Of a stretch of DNA of 64,000 nucleotides, positions 53,854 through 62,657 are shown piece by piece (within the stretch, counting starts at the first letter, position 1; each line of letters begins with the position of its first letter). The notes beneath the pieces were generated by a model. It was not told the DNA's origin, searched no databases, and saw only the letters and a list, made by a program, of their open reading frames with translations. Source of the DNA: Microbacterium sp. AK031 (GTDB lineage: Bacteria > Actinomycetota > Actinomycetes > Actinomycetales > Microbacteriaceae); contig NZ_JANUCA010000006.1 in assembly GCF_024807145.1 (NCBI RefSeq), positions 162,754 through 226,753 of the forward strand, in the 5' to 3' direction. Made by a program: the position numbers and the translations under genes.

Positions 53854-55173
53854 TCAGCCTGCCGGCCAGCCCGTCTCGATCTGCTGGAGGACCTCATCGG
53901 TCGACGTACCGTTGACCCAGGCGACCATGCCCTTCCAGAACGTTCCGGCACCGACAGCACCAGGCATCAGGTCACTGGCGTCGAAGCGGAACGTGGTGTC
54001 CGGATCCTGCAGGATCTTGATGGTCTCCTGAAGGATCGGATCCTGCGCCGCGTCCGGCTCCAGGCCGTTGTTCGCCGATGTGACGCCGCCGAGGCTGACG
54101 CGGCTGTTCGCCCACTCGGGGCTGGACAGGTACGCGAGCACCTTCTGCGTGGCTTCGGTGTCGCTGAACGCTCCGACGATCTCACCGGCACCCGTCACGG
54201 CCTTCTCATCCGCGCTCTCGCCCGGCAGCATGAACGCCCAGACGTCGCCGTCCTCGGCGATGTTCGTGCCCTCGGGGAAGAATCCGGACAGGAACGATGC
54301 CTGGTGAGTCATGGCGCACGAGCCGTCGGCGACCTTCGGTGCCACATCGCCGAACGCCGTCGAGTTGATCGAGCGGACGTCGCCGAATCCGGCGTTGACG
54401 TTCGCCGGGTTCAGGAGGACCTCGCCGACCGAATCGAACGCGGCCTTGATCTGCGGGTCGGTGAAGGGAACCTCGTTGGTGACCCACTGGTCATACACGT
54501 CCGGGCCGGCCTGGCGAAGCACGTAGTCCTCGACCCAGTCGGTCCCCGGCCAGCCGGTGGCAGTGCCTGACTCGAAGCCGGCGCACCACGCGGGGGTGCC
54601 GGTCGCGGCCTGGATGGCCTCGGTGAGGGCGGTCAGGTCACCCAGAGTCTCTGGAACCTCGACTCCCCACTCGGCGAACTTCGCGGGTGAATACCAGATC
54701 CAGCCCTTGACGTTGGCCATCAGCGGTGCGCCGTAGAACGTGCCGTCGTAGGTGCCGTAGTTCACCCAGTCCTCGGTCCAGTATTCGTTGGCGTTGCTGG
54801 CGACCTCTTCCGGCGCGGGCTTGAGGAAATCGCGAGAAGCGAAGTCGGCGAACAGACCCGGCTGCGGGAAGATCGCGATGTCGGGCGGGTTTCCGCCCTG
54901 TGCGCGGGTGCCGAGCTGCGTCTCGAAGTCCTGGCTGCCCTCGTACTTGATCTCGATGTCGTTCTCTTCAGCCCAGTCGGCCCACGACTCCTGCAGGAGC
55001 TCGGCTTCAGCGTCGACGATGGTGCCGTAGATCGTGACCGTGCTGCTTTCCCCCTCGCCCCCGTCGCCGCCGCCGTCGGGGGCGCCTGGGGCCCCGCACC
55101 CCGCAAGCGCGATGCCCGCAGCCCCGACCAGGGCGAGCGGAGCAAGACGCCGATTACGCTGTGACAGTCCCAT
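53854..55173 (-). CDS. sugar ABC transporter substrate-binding lipoprotein
   Basis: The 439-residue protein has a lipoprotein signal (RRLAPLALVGAAGIALAGCG, lipobox LAGC), a short glycine-rich linker, and a family 1 extracellular binding-protein fold (TIYGTIVDAEAELLQESWADWAEEN ... WIWYSPAKFAEWGVEVPETL). Its C-terminus FWKGMVAWVNGTSTDEVLQQIETGW resembles AglE-type alpha-glucoside binders. ATG 55173 has GAGGAG 7 nt upstream. It is the first gene of the importer, under a promoter that coincides with a palindromic operator. Confidence 0.92.
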   Translation of the reverse strand: MGLSQRNRRLAPLALVGAAGIALAGCGAPGAPDGGGDGGEGESSTVTIYGTIVDAEAELLQESWADWAEENDIEIKYEGSQDFETQLGTRAQGGNPPDIAIFPQPGLFADFASRDFLKPAPEEVASNANEYWTEDWVNYGTYDGTFYGAPLMANVKGWIWYSPAKFAEWGVEVPETLGDLTALTEAIQAATGTPAWCAGFESGTATGWPGTDWVEDYVLRQAGPDVYDQWVTNEVPFTDPQIKAAFDSVGEVLLNPANVNAGFGDVRSINSTAFGDVAPKVADGSCAMTHQASFLSGFFPEGTNIAEDGDVWAFMLPGESADEKAVTGAGEIVGAFSDTEATQKVLAYLSSPEWANSRVSLGGVTSANNGLEPDAAQDPILQETIKILQDPDTTFRFDASDLMPGAVGAGTFWKGMVAWVNGTSTDEVLQQIETGWPAG

Positions 55174-55236
55174 GTGACTTCTCCTCTTCGAGTTCACGTC
55201 CCCATGCGTGCCGCCTGCCCGAGAGCGAGCGGATCG

Positions 55237-55248
55237 GGAACCGATTCC
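55237..55248. promoter_or_regulatory. LacI-type operator O1 at the ABC promoter
   Basis: GGAACCGATTCC has the central CG of LacI-family sites and lies at the expected transcription start of the importer operon: TTGTGC (55278-55283), 17-bp spacer, TAGGTT (55255-55260), read leftwards. Confidence 0.68.
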
Positions 55249-55254
55249 AGGCCA

Positions 55255-55283
55255 AACCTACTGGCCATGTCCGCCCGGCACAA
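55255..55283 (-). promoter_or_regulatory. promoter of the sugar ABC operon
   Basis: The -35 TTGTGC and -10 TAGGTT are separated by exactly 17 bp. The start would fall in or next to operator O1, giving an mRNA leader of about 75 nt with a GAGGAG site. Confidence 0.6.
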
Positions 55284-55335
55284 TGGCCGGAGATCACAAG
55301 CTGACAACCTTTGAGTATTCAGATGGGCAACACAT

Positions 55336-55347
55336 GGGAGCGCTCCC
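55336..55347. promoter_or_regulatory. CebR-like palindrome O2
   Basis: GGGAGCGCTCCC is a perfect palindrome; with one more base on each side it matches the known CebR/CelR operator TGGGAGCGCTCCCA in 13 of 14 positions. It lies midway in the divergent region. Confidence 0.6.
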
Positions 55348-55360
55348 TCCGCGCACACCT

Positions 55361-55372
55361 GGAACCGGTTCC
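55361..55372. promoter_or_regulatory. LacI-type operator O3 at the regulator promoter
   Basis: GGAACCGGTTCC is a perfect palindrome that differs from O1 by one base. It overlaps the -35 position of a TACGCT (55391-55396) promoter for the regulator, which suggests autorepression. Confidence 0.68.
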
Positions 55373-55443
55373 CTTCGAGCGAGAGTCGGCTACGCTGTGC
55401 ACGGACGCACGGCGCCGCGCGTTTCGGACATCGAGGAGGATGC

Positions 55444-56448
55444 ATGAGCACGATCGCGGATGTCGCCGCGCGCGCCGGCGTCTCCAAGGCCACCGCCAGT
55501 CGGGCGTTGAGCGGACGTGGATACGTCTCGAAGGAGACACGGGAATCGGTGTCGCGCGCCGCGCGCGAGCTCTCGTACGTCGCTCATTCCTCCGCGACGA
55601 GCCTCGCGACCGGGCGCACACTGACTGTCGGTGTGGTGGTGCCGACGATCGGCCGCTGGTACTTCTCCGAGCTGCTCACCGGCGTGCAGGAAGCCCTGCT
55701 CGCTCACGAATACGACCTCGCGCTCTACAGCGTCGCCGGCGGCTCCCCCGCAAGAGATCGGATCTTCGACGTGGTGCTTCCCCGTCGAAGATTCGACGGC
55801 ATCATCGCCGCGGGCATCCAACCGGGCAGTCATGAGCTGGATCGATTGTCCAGACTCGACAGGCCTCTGGTGAGCGTCGGCCCGTATCACCCCGGCACGA
55901 GCTCGGTGTCGATCGATGACGCCGCGGCCGCCCGCATCGCGACAGAGCATCTGATCGACCTCGGCCACACGGCGATCGCGTTCATCGGCGCAGCCGACGA
56001 TGACGCGCGTTCGGGGTTCGGAGATGCTCGCCGCCTGCAGGGCTATCGCGACGCGATGGATGGCGCGGGGCTCAGCGACCGCATCAGCGTGAGTCCGGCG
56101 GCGAGCGACATGCCCAGCGGATATCAGAGTGCGGTCGATCTGCTGGGCAATCGGCTCACTCGTCCCACCGCAGTGGTCGGCGTATGCGATGAGACGGCGA
56201 TCAGCGCGATCATCGCTGCGCGACGTCTGGGCATCGCGGTGCCGACCGAGCTGAGCGTCGTCGGCATCGACGACCATCAGCACGCGGAGATGTTCGCACT
56301 CACGACGATCCGGCAGCAGCCGCGGGAGCAGGGGGTGCAGGCGGTCGACCTCCTGCTTCGTCAGCTCGAGCATCCTGATGCCGAGCTCGAACACATCGTC
56401 GCCGCATCCGCATTGGTGGTGCGCAGCTCATCCGCTGCGCCGCGCTGA
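55444..56448 (+). CDS. LacI-family transcriptional regulator
   Basis: The 334-residue protein has the LacI helix-turn-helix STIADVAARAGVSKATASRALSGRGYVS with hinge helix ATSLATGRT, and a periplasmic-binding-like core (VGVVVPTIGRWYFSELLTGVQEALLAHEYDLALYSVAGG, AIAFIGAADDD). GAGGAGG lies 4 nt before ATG 55444. It is divergent from the sugar ABC operon and probably represses it until its sugar is bound; GGAACCGNTTCC sites at both promoters fit. The sugar is unknown. Confidence 0.95.
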   Translation: MSTIADVAARAGVSKATASRALSGRGYVSKETRESVSRAARELSYVAHSSATSLATGRTLTVGVVVPTIGRWYFSELLTGVQEALLAHEYDLALYSVAGGSPARDRIFDVVLPRRRFDGIIAAGIQPGSHELDRLSRLDRPLVSVGPYHPGTSSVSIDDAAAARIATEHLIDLGHTAIAFIGAADDDARSGFGDARRLQGYRDAMDGAGLSDRISVSPAASDMPSGYQSAVDLLGNRLTRPTAVVGVCDETAISAIIAARRLGIAVPTELSVVGIDDHQHAEMFALTTIRQQPREQGVQAVDLLLRQLEHPDAELEHIVAASALVVRSSSAAPR

Positions 56449-56462
56449 GCGTCCCGCAGACG

Positions 56463-56498
56463 CACGAATGCCCCGGGCATCAGCCCAGGGCATTCGTG
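56463..56498. terminator. hairpin between convergent LacI gene and rplL
   Basis: An 11-bp perfect stem CACGAATGCCC/GGGCATTCGTG plus an inner GGGC/GCCC stem lies between the two stop codons. T-runs are weak on both sides. Confidence 0.75.
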
Positions 56499-56515
56499 TA
56501 AGCGTTGAGACGCTG

Positions 56516-56896
56516 TTACTTGAGGGTGACGGTCGCGCCGGCAGCCTCGAGAGTCTCCTTGGCCTTCTCGGCGGTCTCCTTGTTGGCGCCCTCAAGGACA
56601 GCCTTCGGAGCGCCGTCGACGACAGCCTTGGCCTCGCCGAGGCCGAGCGAGGTGAGCTCGCGGACGGCCTTGATGACCTGGATCTTCTTGTCGCCGGCAG
56701 CCTCGAGGATGACGTCGAAGGAGTCCTTCTCCTCAACCTCTTCAGCAGCGCCCGCGCCACCGGCACCGGCAACGGCGACGGGTGCAGCAGCGGTGACGTC
56801 GAACTTCTCCTCGAACGCCTTCACGAACTCGCTGAGCTCGACGAGGGTCAGGTCTGCAAACTGCTCGAGCAGCTGCTCAGTGGTGAGCTTCGCCAT
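56516..56896 (-). CDS. rplL: 50S ribosomal protein L7/L12
   Basis: The 126-residue protein has the N-terminal dimer domain ([30 protein letters not shown]), an alanine/glycine-rich hinge and the C-terminal factor-binding domain [48 protein letters not shown]. Multiple dimers bind L10 to form the stalk that recruits elongation factors. GGAG lies before ATG 56896. It follows rplJ by 49 bp in the standard order. Confidence 0.98.
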   Translation of the reverse strand: MAKLTTEQLLEQFADLTLVELSEFVKAFEEKFDVTAAAPVAVAGAGGAGAAEEVEEKDSFDVILEAAGDKKIQVIKAVRELTSLGLGEAKAVVDGAPKAVLEGANKETAEKAKETLEAAGATVTLK

Positions 56897-56945
56897 GATG
56901 TATCTCCTAGATTGATGGGGTTTGTGGAACGAGATCGCCGGTCGC

Positions 56946-57434
56946 TCACGCGGCCTGTGCGGTCTCCAGCTTTTCGCGAAGCGCGTCGATGGTCGCGGCA
57001 GCCTTGCCCATCGTCGCCTTCATCATGCCCGCAGCCTTCGCCAGCAGAACCTCACGGCTCTCGAGCGAGGCGTACTTGTTGACCTCGTCGGCGGTGAGGG
57101 TGTTGCCCTCGAACACGCCGCCCTTGATCACGAGAAGCGGGTTGGCCTTGGCGAAATCACGAAGAGCCTTCGCGGTGGCGACGAAATCGCCGTGCACGAA
57201 TGCGACGGCCGACGGACCCTTGAGGTCGTCATCCAGCGCAGAGATCCCGGCCTTGTTGGCAGCGATCTTGGTCAGCGTGTTCTTCACCACGGCGTACTCA
57301 GCGTCCTGACGGATGCTGTTACGCAGCTCCTTGAGCTGGGCAACCGTCAGACCGCGGTACTCGGTCAGCAGGACGGCGTTCGAGTTCTCGAATGACTTCG
57401 TGAGCTCGGCAACCGATGCATCCTTCTGCGCCAT
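56946..57434 (-). CDS. rplJ: 50S ribosomal protein L10
   Basis: The 162-residue protein begins [41 protein letters not shown] and has the [13 protein letters not shown] and C-terminal helical tail ([14 protein letters not shown]) that binds L7/L12 dimers. AAGGAGTG lies before ATG 57434; longer readings upstream run through the leader RNA and are false. It normally autoregulates translation or transcription by binding its own leader. Confidence 0.98.
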   Translation of the reverse strand: MAQKDASVAELTKSFENSNAVLLTEYRGLTVAQLKELRNSIRQDAEYAVVKNTLTKIAANKAGISALDDDLKGPSAVAFVHGDFVATAKALRDFAKANPLLVIKGGVFEGNTLTADEVNKYASLESREVLLAKAAGMMKATMGKAAATIDALREKLETAQAA

Positions 57435-57632
57435 GGTCACTCCTTGGTGGGTACGAGATGCCGCACGGTGGTGGGGCATCGACCTCGACCACCCCACAAG
57501 CCAAACAAAAAAGCTCCGGCGCAAGCGCACGGAGCTCTGAAACAGTTCGTGACACCTGCGCGGGCCCCTGCTTAGCAGTGCTTCGATCGTGTTGCGCTTG
57601 CGCGCATCACGATGACCGGCGGTCTTCGGTTG
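57435..57632 (-). promoter_or_regulatory. rplJL leader RNA (L10 leader)
   Basis: The roughly 200-nt transcript leader contains CGC-rich inverted repeats (GCGCGCAAGCGC region, 57593-57607) upstream of the attenuator. The location and the terminator fit the L10-leader class, in which L10-L12 binding controls termination. The L10-binding kink-turn was not verified by folding. Confidence 0.7.
57507..57536 (-). terminator. attenuator hairpin in the rplJ leader
   Basis: On the minus strand AGCTCCG-(GC stem)-CGGAGCT is followed by a run of six T, a textbook intrinsic terminator placed 73 nt before the rplJ start. It must be read through or prevented for rplJL to be expressed. Confidence 0.82.
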
Positions 57633-57637
57633 ATTCA

Positions 57638-57666
57638 AGGATACGGCATCCAGCGCCGTCCCCCAA
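57638..57666 (-). promoter_or_regulatory. promoter of rplJL
   Basis: TTGGGG (57661-57666) and TATCCT (57638-57643) are separated by exactly 17 bp, giving a start near 57631. Confidence 0.6.
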
Positions 57667-57684
57667 ATCGGGCAGCCCGCCTGC

Positions 57685-59475
57685 TCAGCGTCGGTCAGCG
57701 GCGCGACCGGCGTGCCCCGCGAGCGCATCCGCTGCGCGGACCATTGCGAGATGCGAGAGCGCCTGCGGTGTGTTTCCCGCGTGCCTGTTTCCCTCCACGT
57801 CGTATTCCTCGGAGAGCAGTCCGAGATCATTCGAGAGCGCCACGAGACGCGCCATCAGCTCTTCCGCGTCGTCCTCGCGACCACTTGCTGCGTATTGCTC
57901 GACGAGCCAGAAACTGCATGCGAGGAACGGATGCTCTCCCCCTTCGAGGCCGTCGACGCCGCTCGTCGTGCGGTACCGCATGACCAGACCGTCCCGAAGA
58001 AGCGTGTGCTCCATCTGCGCGACCGTTCGCGTCATCCGCGGGTCATCGGGCTCGCAGTATCCGACCTGCGGCAGCACCAGAAGCGACGCGTCGACTTCGT
58101 TCGAATCGTAGTGCTGCACGAAGTAGCCGTCGGCGTGAACGCCGCGATCATCGATCTCGGCGCGCAACCGGTCACGGATCTCGGCCCACCGATCGGCATC
58201 ACCGGCCAGACCGTGCTCGCGTACGGCGCGGACGCCGCGATCCAGCGCCGCCCACATCATGACGCGCGAGTGAGTGAACCACTGCGGCTCGCCCCTGATC
58301 TCCCAGATGCCGTTGTCAGGACGATCCATCCCTGCGATGACGCGTTGGAGAAGGGCACGCTGCAGCGGCCAGGAGAAAGAGGATTCCTCCACCCCCGCGA
58401 TGCGCGCGGCCTCCAGTGCCACGAGCACCTCTCCGATCACGTCGCCCTGGTACTGATCGACGGCGCCGTTGCCGATGCGCACGGGGGATGCGCCGTCGTA
58501 GCCTGGCAGACTGATGAGCTCGCGCTCGGCGAGATCGCGCTCCCCCGCGATGCCGTACATGATCTGCACCTCGGCCGGCTCGCCTGCGACCGCGCGCAGC
58601 AGCCACAGCCGCCAGTGCTGGGCCTCGTGCAGGAACCCGTGCGCGATGAGCACTTCGAGTGTCAGTGCAGCATCGCGCAGCCACACGTAGCGATAGTCCC
58701 AGTTGCGCGATCCGCCGAAATTCTCCGGCAGTGATGTGGTCGCGGCGGCGACGATTCCGCCGGTGTCCCTGTTGGTGAGTGCGCGCAGCACGAGCAGCGA
58801 GCGGACCACCATCTCGCGATGAGGTCCGTCGTGCTCGATTCCGCTCGCCCACCCCTGCCACCAGGAGCGGGTTCTGGCGATGGCCGCTTCGATGTCGAGC
58901 GGGTCGGGCGCGCTCTCGTGCGAGAGGAACCAGGTCAGAGTGAGTGCCCGCGTCTCGCCCTCGGAGACCGTGACGCGTCCGGTGTGCACATGATCGGCTG
59001 CGGAGAGCGCGACGCCGCGCACGATCACGGCGTCCGGCCCTGCGGTCGCCCGCAGCGCCGGCGCGGATTCGGTTCCCACCTGCCGCACCCATGGCAGCGC
59101 CCTCGCGTAATCGAAATGCATCCGCAGCTCGGTGTGGAAGGCGACAGTGCCCGAAACGCCGATCACCCGTCGAACCACATCGGTGCGATGCGCGCTCATC
59201 GGCATGAACTCGTGCACCTCCGCAGTGCCGTCGACCGTCTCCCATCTCGTGACGAGGACGAAGGTGTCCGGCAGGTAGTGGCGGCTCATCGTGGCTGCTT
59301 CGTCGAGCGGACGCAGCGTCCAGCATCCGTGCGTGGGGTCACCCAGCAGCGCACCCAAGATCGATGGCGAGTCGAAACGCGGCAGGCAGAGCCAGTCGAT
59401 GCTGCCGTCGCGGGAGACGAGAGCCGCCGTGCGGCAGTCACTGAGCAGTGCGTAGTCTTCAATCGGAGATGGCAT
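57685..59475 (-). CDS. glycoside hydrolase family 15 (glucoamylase/trehalase-like)
   Basis: The 596-residue protein begins [45 protein letters not shown], an N-terminal beta-sandwich, then the (alpha/alpha)6 barrel with [36 protein letters not shown] and [19 protein letters not shown]. These are the actinobacterial GH15 trehalase/glucoamylase signatures (as in Rv2402-type trehalases); no signal peptide is present, so it works on internal sugar. ATG 59475 has CACAAT 7 nt upstream and no Shine-Dalgarno. It diverges from zwf, 76 bp apart. Confidence 0.92.
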   Translation of the reverse strand: MPSPIEDYALLSDCRTAALVSRDGSIDWLCLPRFDSPSILGALLGDPTHGCWTLRPLDEAATMSRHYLPDTFVLVTRWETVDGTAEVHEFMPMSAHRTDVVRRVIGVSGTVAFHTELRMHFDYARALPWVRQVGTESAPALRATAGPDAVIVRGVALSAADHVHTGRVTVSEGETRALTLTWFLSHESAPDPLDIEAAIARTRSWWQGWASGIEHDGPHREMVVRSLLVLRALTNRDTGGIVAAATTSLPENFGGSRNWDYRYVWLRDAALTLEVLIAHGFLHEAQHWRLWLLRAVAGEPAEVQIMYGIAGERDLAERELISLPGYDGASPVRIGNGAVDQYQGDVIGEVLVALEAARIAGVEESSFSWPLQRALLQRVIAGMDRPDNGIWEIRGEPQWFTHSRVMMWAALDRGVRAVREHGLAGDADRWAEIRDRLRAEIDDRGVHADGYFVQHYDSNEVDASLLVLPQVGYCEPDDPRMTRTVAQMEHTLLRDGLVMRYRTTSGVDGLEGGEHPFLACSFWLVEQYAASGREDDAEELMARLVALSNDLGLLSEEYDVEGNRHAGNTPQALSHLAMVRAADALAGHAGRAADRR

Positions 59476-59551
59476 CCGTCCGATTGTGGCAGTGACCGCC
59501 TCTGCGATCCAGGTCTGTTGTGATCTCGTGGTGCCGACTACGGTGGGCCGC

Positions 59552-60916
59552 ATGGCCGAGCACACGACACTCATGATCTTCGGAGCATCCGGCGACCTGA
59601 CATCCAGACTCCTGCTGCCCGCGCTGGGGCAGCTGTTGATCACCGAGCCGAAGCGCACCGTTCAGCTGATCGGCGCCGGAATGGACGAGTGGGCGGACGA
59701 GAAGTGGCGCGAGGTCGTGCAGACAGCGTTCGCGTCGGCGGAGGCTGACGACGCGATGACGCGCGTCGAGACCGAGTATCACCGCGCCGACATCACAGCT
59801 GCCGACGATCTCAAGACGCTTCTCGCCGGCCGAGAGGCACCGCTGGCGCTGTACTTCGCTGTACCGCCCTCTGTCGCCGCAGCGGCGTGCGATGCGATGG
59901 CATCCATCGATCTGCCCCGGGGCGTCGTGCTGGCCCTCGAGAAGCCGTTCGGAGTCGATGAGGACAGCGCCCGGGCGCTCAACGAACGTCTCGCCCTGCT
60001 CGTTCCCGAGAGCCAGGTCTTCCGTATCGACCACTTCCTCGGGCGTTCGACCACCCTGAATCTGCTCGGGGTGCGCTTCGCGAACCGCGTGCTAGAGCCG
60101 CTGTGGTCGGCGACCGACATCGAGTCGGTCTCGATCACGTACGACGAGTCCCTGGGCCTCGAGGGGCGCGCCGGGTACTACGACCATGCCGGGGCGTTCG
60201 TCGACATGGTCCAGAGCCACCTTCTGCAGGTGCTCGCCGTCTTCGCGATGGAGGAGCCCGCGACGCTGGACGAGGTGGACTTCCGCGCCGCGACGACCGC
60301 AGTGCTGCGGGCGACCTCGGTGTGGGGCGACGATCCGGAGCGCAACTCCCACCGCGCGAGATACACGGCCGGCAGCGTGGAGGGGCGCACATTCCCCTCC
60401 TATGTGGATGAACCGGACGTCGATCCGGCGCGGAACACCGAGACATTGGGAGCTGCGACCTTCGAGGTGCGCAACGCCCGCTGGGCCGGTGTGCCGATCA
60501 CACTGCGTTCCGGTAAAGCCATCGGGGATCCGTCGCGAGAGATCGTCGTGCGGTTCCGCCCAGTGCGCCGCGTCCCACATGGACTTCGCGGCGAAGCCGA
60601 GGGTGCGGTGCTGCGATTCTCGCTCGGCGTGGCCGCGATCTCGCTGGAGCTCAACGTCAACGGCGAAGCAGACCCCTTCGAGCTGGAGCGGACGACGATG
60701 TCAGCGGAGCTCGGGCCGGGCGCGCTTCGCGCCTACGCCGAGGTGCTCTCATGCATCCTCGACGCCGATCCGGTGCTCGCCGTGCGCGGCGATGCCGCCG
60801 AGGAATGCTGGCGCATCGTGCAGCCGGTGCTCGATGCTTGGAAGGCGGACAAGGTGCCGCTCGAGGAGTATGTCGTCGGCTCGGGCGGGCCCGATGGGTG
60901 GCCGGCAGCCGGCTGA
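59552..60916 (+). CDS. zwf: glucose-6-phosphate dehydrogenase paralogue
   Basis: The 454-residue protein has the NADP site LMIFGASGDLTSRLLLPAL, EKPFGVDEDSARALNERL, and RIDHFLGRSTTLNLLGVRFAN, the substrate-binding motif with Arg where most G6PDHs have Lys (DHYLGKE). It is shorter than the usual 510 residues. It should oxidise glucose 6-phosphate, but no opcA, pgl or transketolase gene is nearby, so it may be a second, divergent G6PDH. ATG 59552 is 7 nt after TACGGT (59539-59544): leaderless. Confidence 0.88.
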   Translation: MAEHTTLMIFGASGDLTSRLLLPALGQLLITEPKRTVQLIGAGMDEWADEKWREVVQTAFASAEADDAMTRVETEYHRADITAADDLKTLLAGREAPLALYFAVPPSVAAAACDAMASIDLPRGVVLALEKPFGVDEDSARALNERLALLVPESQVFRIDHFLGRSTTLNLLGVRFANRVLEPLWSATDIESVSITYDESLGLEGRAGYYDHAGAFVDMVQSHLLQVLAVFAMEEPATLDEVDFRAATTAVLRATSVWGDDPERNSHRARYTAGSVEGRTFPSYVDEPDVDPARNTETLGAATFEVRNARWAGVPITLRSGKAIGDPSREIVVRFRPVRRVPHGLRGEAEGAVLRFSLGVAAISLELNVNGEADPFELERTTMSAELGPGALRAYAEVLSCILDADPVLAVRGDAAEECWRIVQPVLDAWKADKVPLEEYVVGSGGPDGWPAAG

Positions 60917-60994
60917 GTTCCGAACGCCGGGTCCGGCCGGCTGGCTCCGGCGCGGCTGGTCTGGCGTGTCCATGGTCGCGGGTAATCTCGAATG

Positions 60995-61675
60995 GTGACT
61001 CCGGAACTTCAGGCTCGTATCGTCGCGGATTCCCGTGACCGCGTCGCCTGGCTCCGGGCACGCACGCGTGGGATCACCGCCACTGACGTCGCAGGCCTCT
61101 CCGGAGACAAGTCGATCATCCGCGCCGCCGATGCGAAGCTCGGGGGCGGTGCGCACTTCGGCGGCAACGCCTACACCGATCATGGCCGTCGTCGCGAGCC
61201 CGAGATCGCCACCTGGGTCGCCGGGACGCACGGCATCCATCCGTCATCGGCGCTGTTCCGGGCCGAGGCAGAGCATCGTCACCTCGCCACTCCCGACGGC
61301 ATCGTCCAGGATTCCGAGGGCCGCATCCTGCTCGCCGAGATCAAGACCACGAACAAGAACTGGCGTACGATCCCCCGCACCTATCTCCGCCAGGTGTGGT
61401 GGCAGCAGCATGTGCTCGGTGCAGAGCGCACTCTGTTCGTCTGGGAGGAGCACGACAGCTTCCGCCCCATCCACGACGAGCCGCGATGCGTGTGGATCGA
61501 CCGCGACGACCGCGAGATCGGCCAGCTCGTCACACTCGCTACGCGCCTGATCGATGAGCTCTACCACCGCACGACGGGACAGCGTCCACCCGGCGCAGAC
61601 CTCGTCGAAGCCGCCAGCCGTCGCGATTCCCTGCGTGAGCGCGATGCGTTCCGCGCCCTCGCGCTCGCGGACTGA
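60995..61675 (+). CDS. YqaJ-family recombinase/exonuclease
   Basis: The 226-residue protein has the lambda-exonuclease-like PD-(D/E)xK layout: TRGITATDVAGLSG, the acidic GRRREPEIATWVAG, ATPDGIVQD and LAEIKTTNKNW (catalytic E-x-K). Phage members digest dsDNA for recombination, but no other phage gene is nearby, and such stand-alone copies are common in Microbacterium. TAATCT at 60983-60988 lies 6 nt before the GTG at 60995 and only 3 nt before ATG 60992, so I start at the GTG. Confidence 0.9.
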   Translation: MTPELQARIVADSRDRVAWLRARTRGITATDVAGLSGDKSIIRAADAKLGGGAHFGGNAYTDHGRRREPEIATWVAGTHGIHPSSALFRAEAEHRHLATPDGIVQDSEGRILLAEIKTTNKNWRTIPRTYLRQVWWQQHVLGAERTLFVWEEHDSFRPIHDEPRCVWIDRDDREIGQLVTLATRLIDELYHRTTGQRPPGADLVEAASRRDSLRERDAFRALALAD

Positions 61676-61699
61676 ACCGGTATGACCGGCGTCGTTCGT

Positions 61700-62587
61700 T
61701 CAGTCCAGGACGCGCGCTGCCTCTTCGATGACCTCCGTCGAGATCGCATCCAGCAGTGACGATCGCAGGTTCCACTGCTGCCAGTACAACGGCACGTGGA
61801 TCGGATCGCCCCCCAGAGGAAGCGCAGCACCGGATGCCGCGGCATCCGTCGCCTGCGAACCGGGCAGCATGCCCCACCCGAGCCCGAGCAGAACCGCCTG
61901 GGCGTAGTCGTATGACGCCGGGACGTAGTGGCGCGGGATGCCTTGCTCCTCCAGTCCACGAGAGCGCAACCAGGTGTGCTGCAGAGTGTCACGCCGGTCG
62001 AAGTCCACGAACGGCGCGCGCCGCAGAGCGTCTTCCGTGACGCCGTCAGGGAACCAGCGTTTCATGAACGCGGGCGTCGCCATCGCCTCGTAGCGCAGAA
62101 CGCCGAGCGGCGCGACCGTGCATCCTGCGACCGGCGACTCCTCAGACGTCACCGCCGCCATGACCTCACCCGACTCCAGCAGGCGAGCGGTGAACGTCTG
62201 ATCGTCGCGGTGCAGATCGAAGTCGATGTCGTGGTTCTCCGCCAGTCGCGCGAGCGGTGCCAGGAACCAGGTCGCCATCGAGTCCGCGTTCACTGCGAGT
62301 GGGATGCTGACGCGCCCTCCGGCGTCGTCGAGACCGAGCGCGGCGAGGGCATCGTGTTCGAGCAGTGCGATCTGGCGAGCCATCCGCACGACCGATTCGC
62401 CTGCGGCCGTCGCCTTCGCCGGCCGGCCTCGCACGATCAGGACCTGCCCGAGCTGCTGTTCGAGCGTCTTCAGTCGCTGGCTGACCGCCGAAGGGGTGAT
62501 GCGCAGCGAGCGCGCCGCCGCGTCAAGGCTTCCGCCGTCGATGATCGCTGCGACCGTGGACGCCAGCTCTGGTGAAATGCCCGCCAT
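61700..62587 (-). CDS. lysG: LysG/ArgP-type LysR regulator
   Basis: The 295-residue protein has the LysR winged helix (ASTVAAIIDGGSLDAAARSLRITPSAVSQRLKTLEQQLGQVLIVRGRP) of the ArgP/LysG branch and a substrate domain with RVSIPLAVNADSMATWFLAPLARLAEN. It is divergent from the LysE exporter gene and should activate it when basic amino acids accumulate. ATG 62587 is 7 nt after TAGCAT (62595-62600), so I start there instead of ATG 62596, which lies inside the promoter element. Confidence 0.92.
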   Translation of the reverse strand: MAGISPELASTVAAIIDGGSLDAAARSLRITPSAVSQRLKTLEQQLGQVLIVRGRPAKATAAGESVVRMARQIALLEHDALAALGLDDAGGRVSIPLAVNADSMATWFLAPLARLAENHDIDFDLHRDDQTFTARLLESGEVMAAVTSEESPVAGCTVAPLGVLRYEAMATPAFMKRWFPDGVTEDALRRAPFVDFDRRDTLQHTWLRSRGLEEQGIPRHYVPASYDYAQAVLLGLGWGMLPGSQATDAAASGAALPLGGDPIHVPLYWQQWNLRSSLLDAISTEVIEEAARVLD

Positions 62588-62657
62588 ATAAGCCATGCTA
62601 ATGGTTCATAAGAACTCATCGCTGGTGCTTAGGAATAGGTCCTCCTACTCTCGGAGG

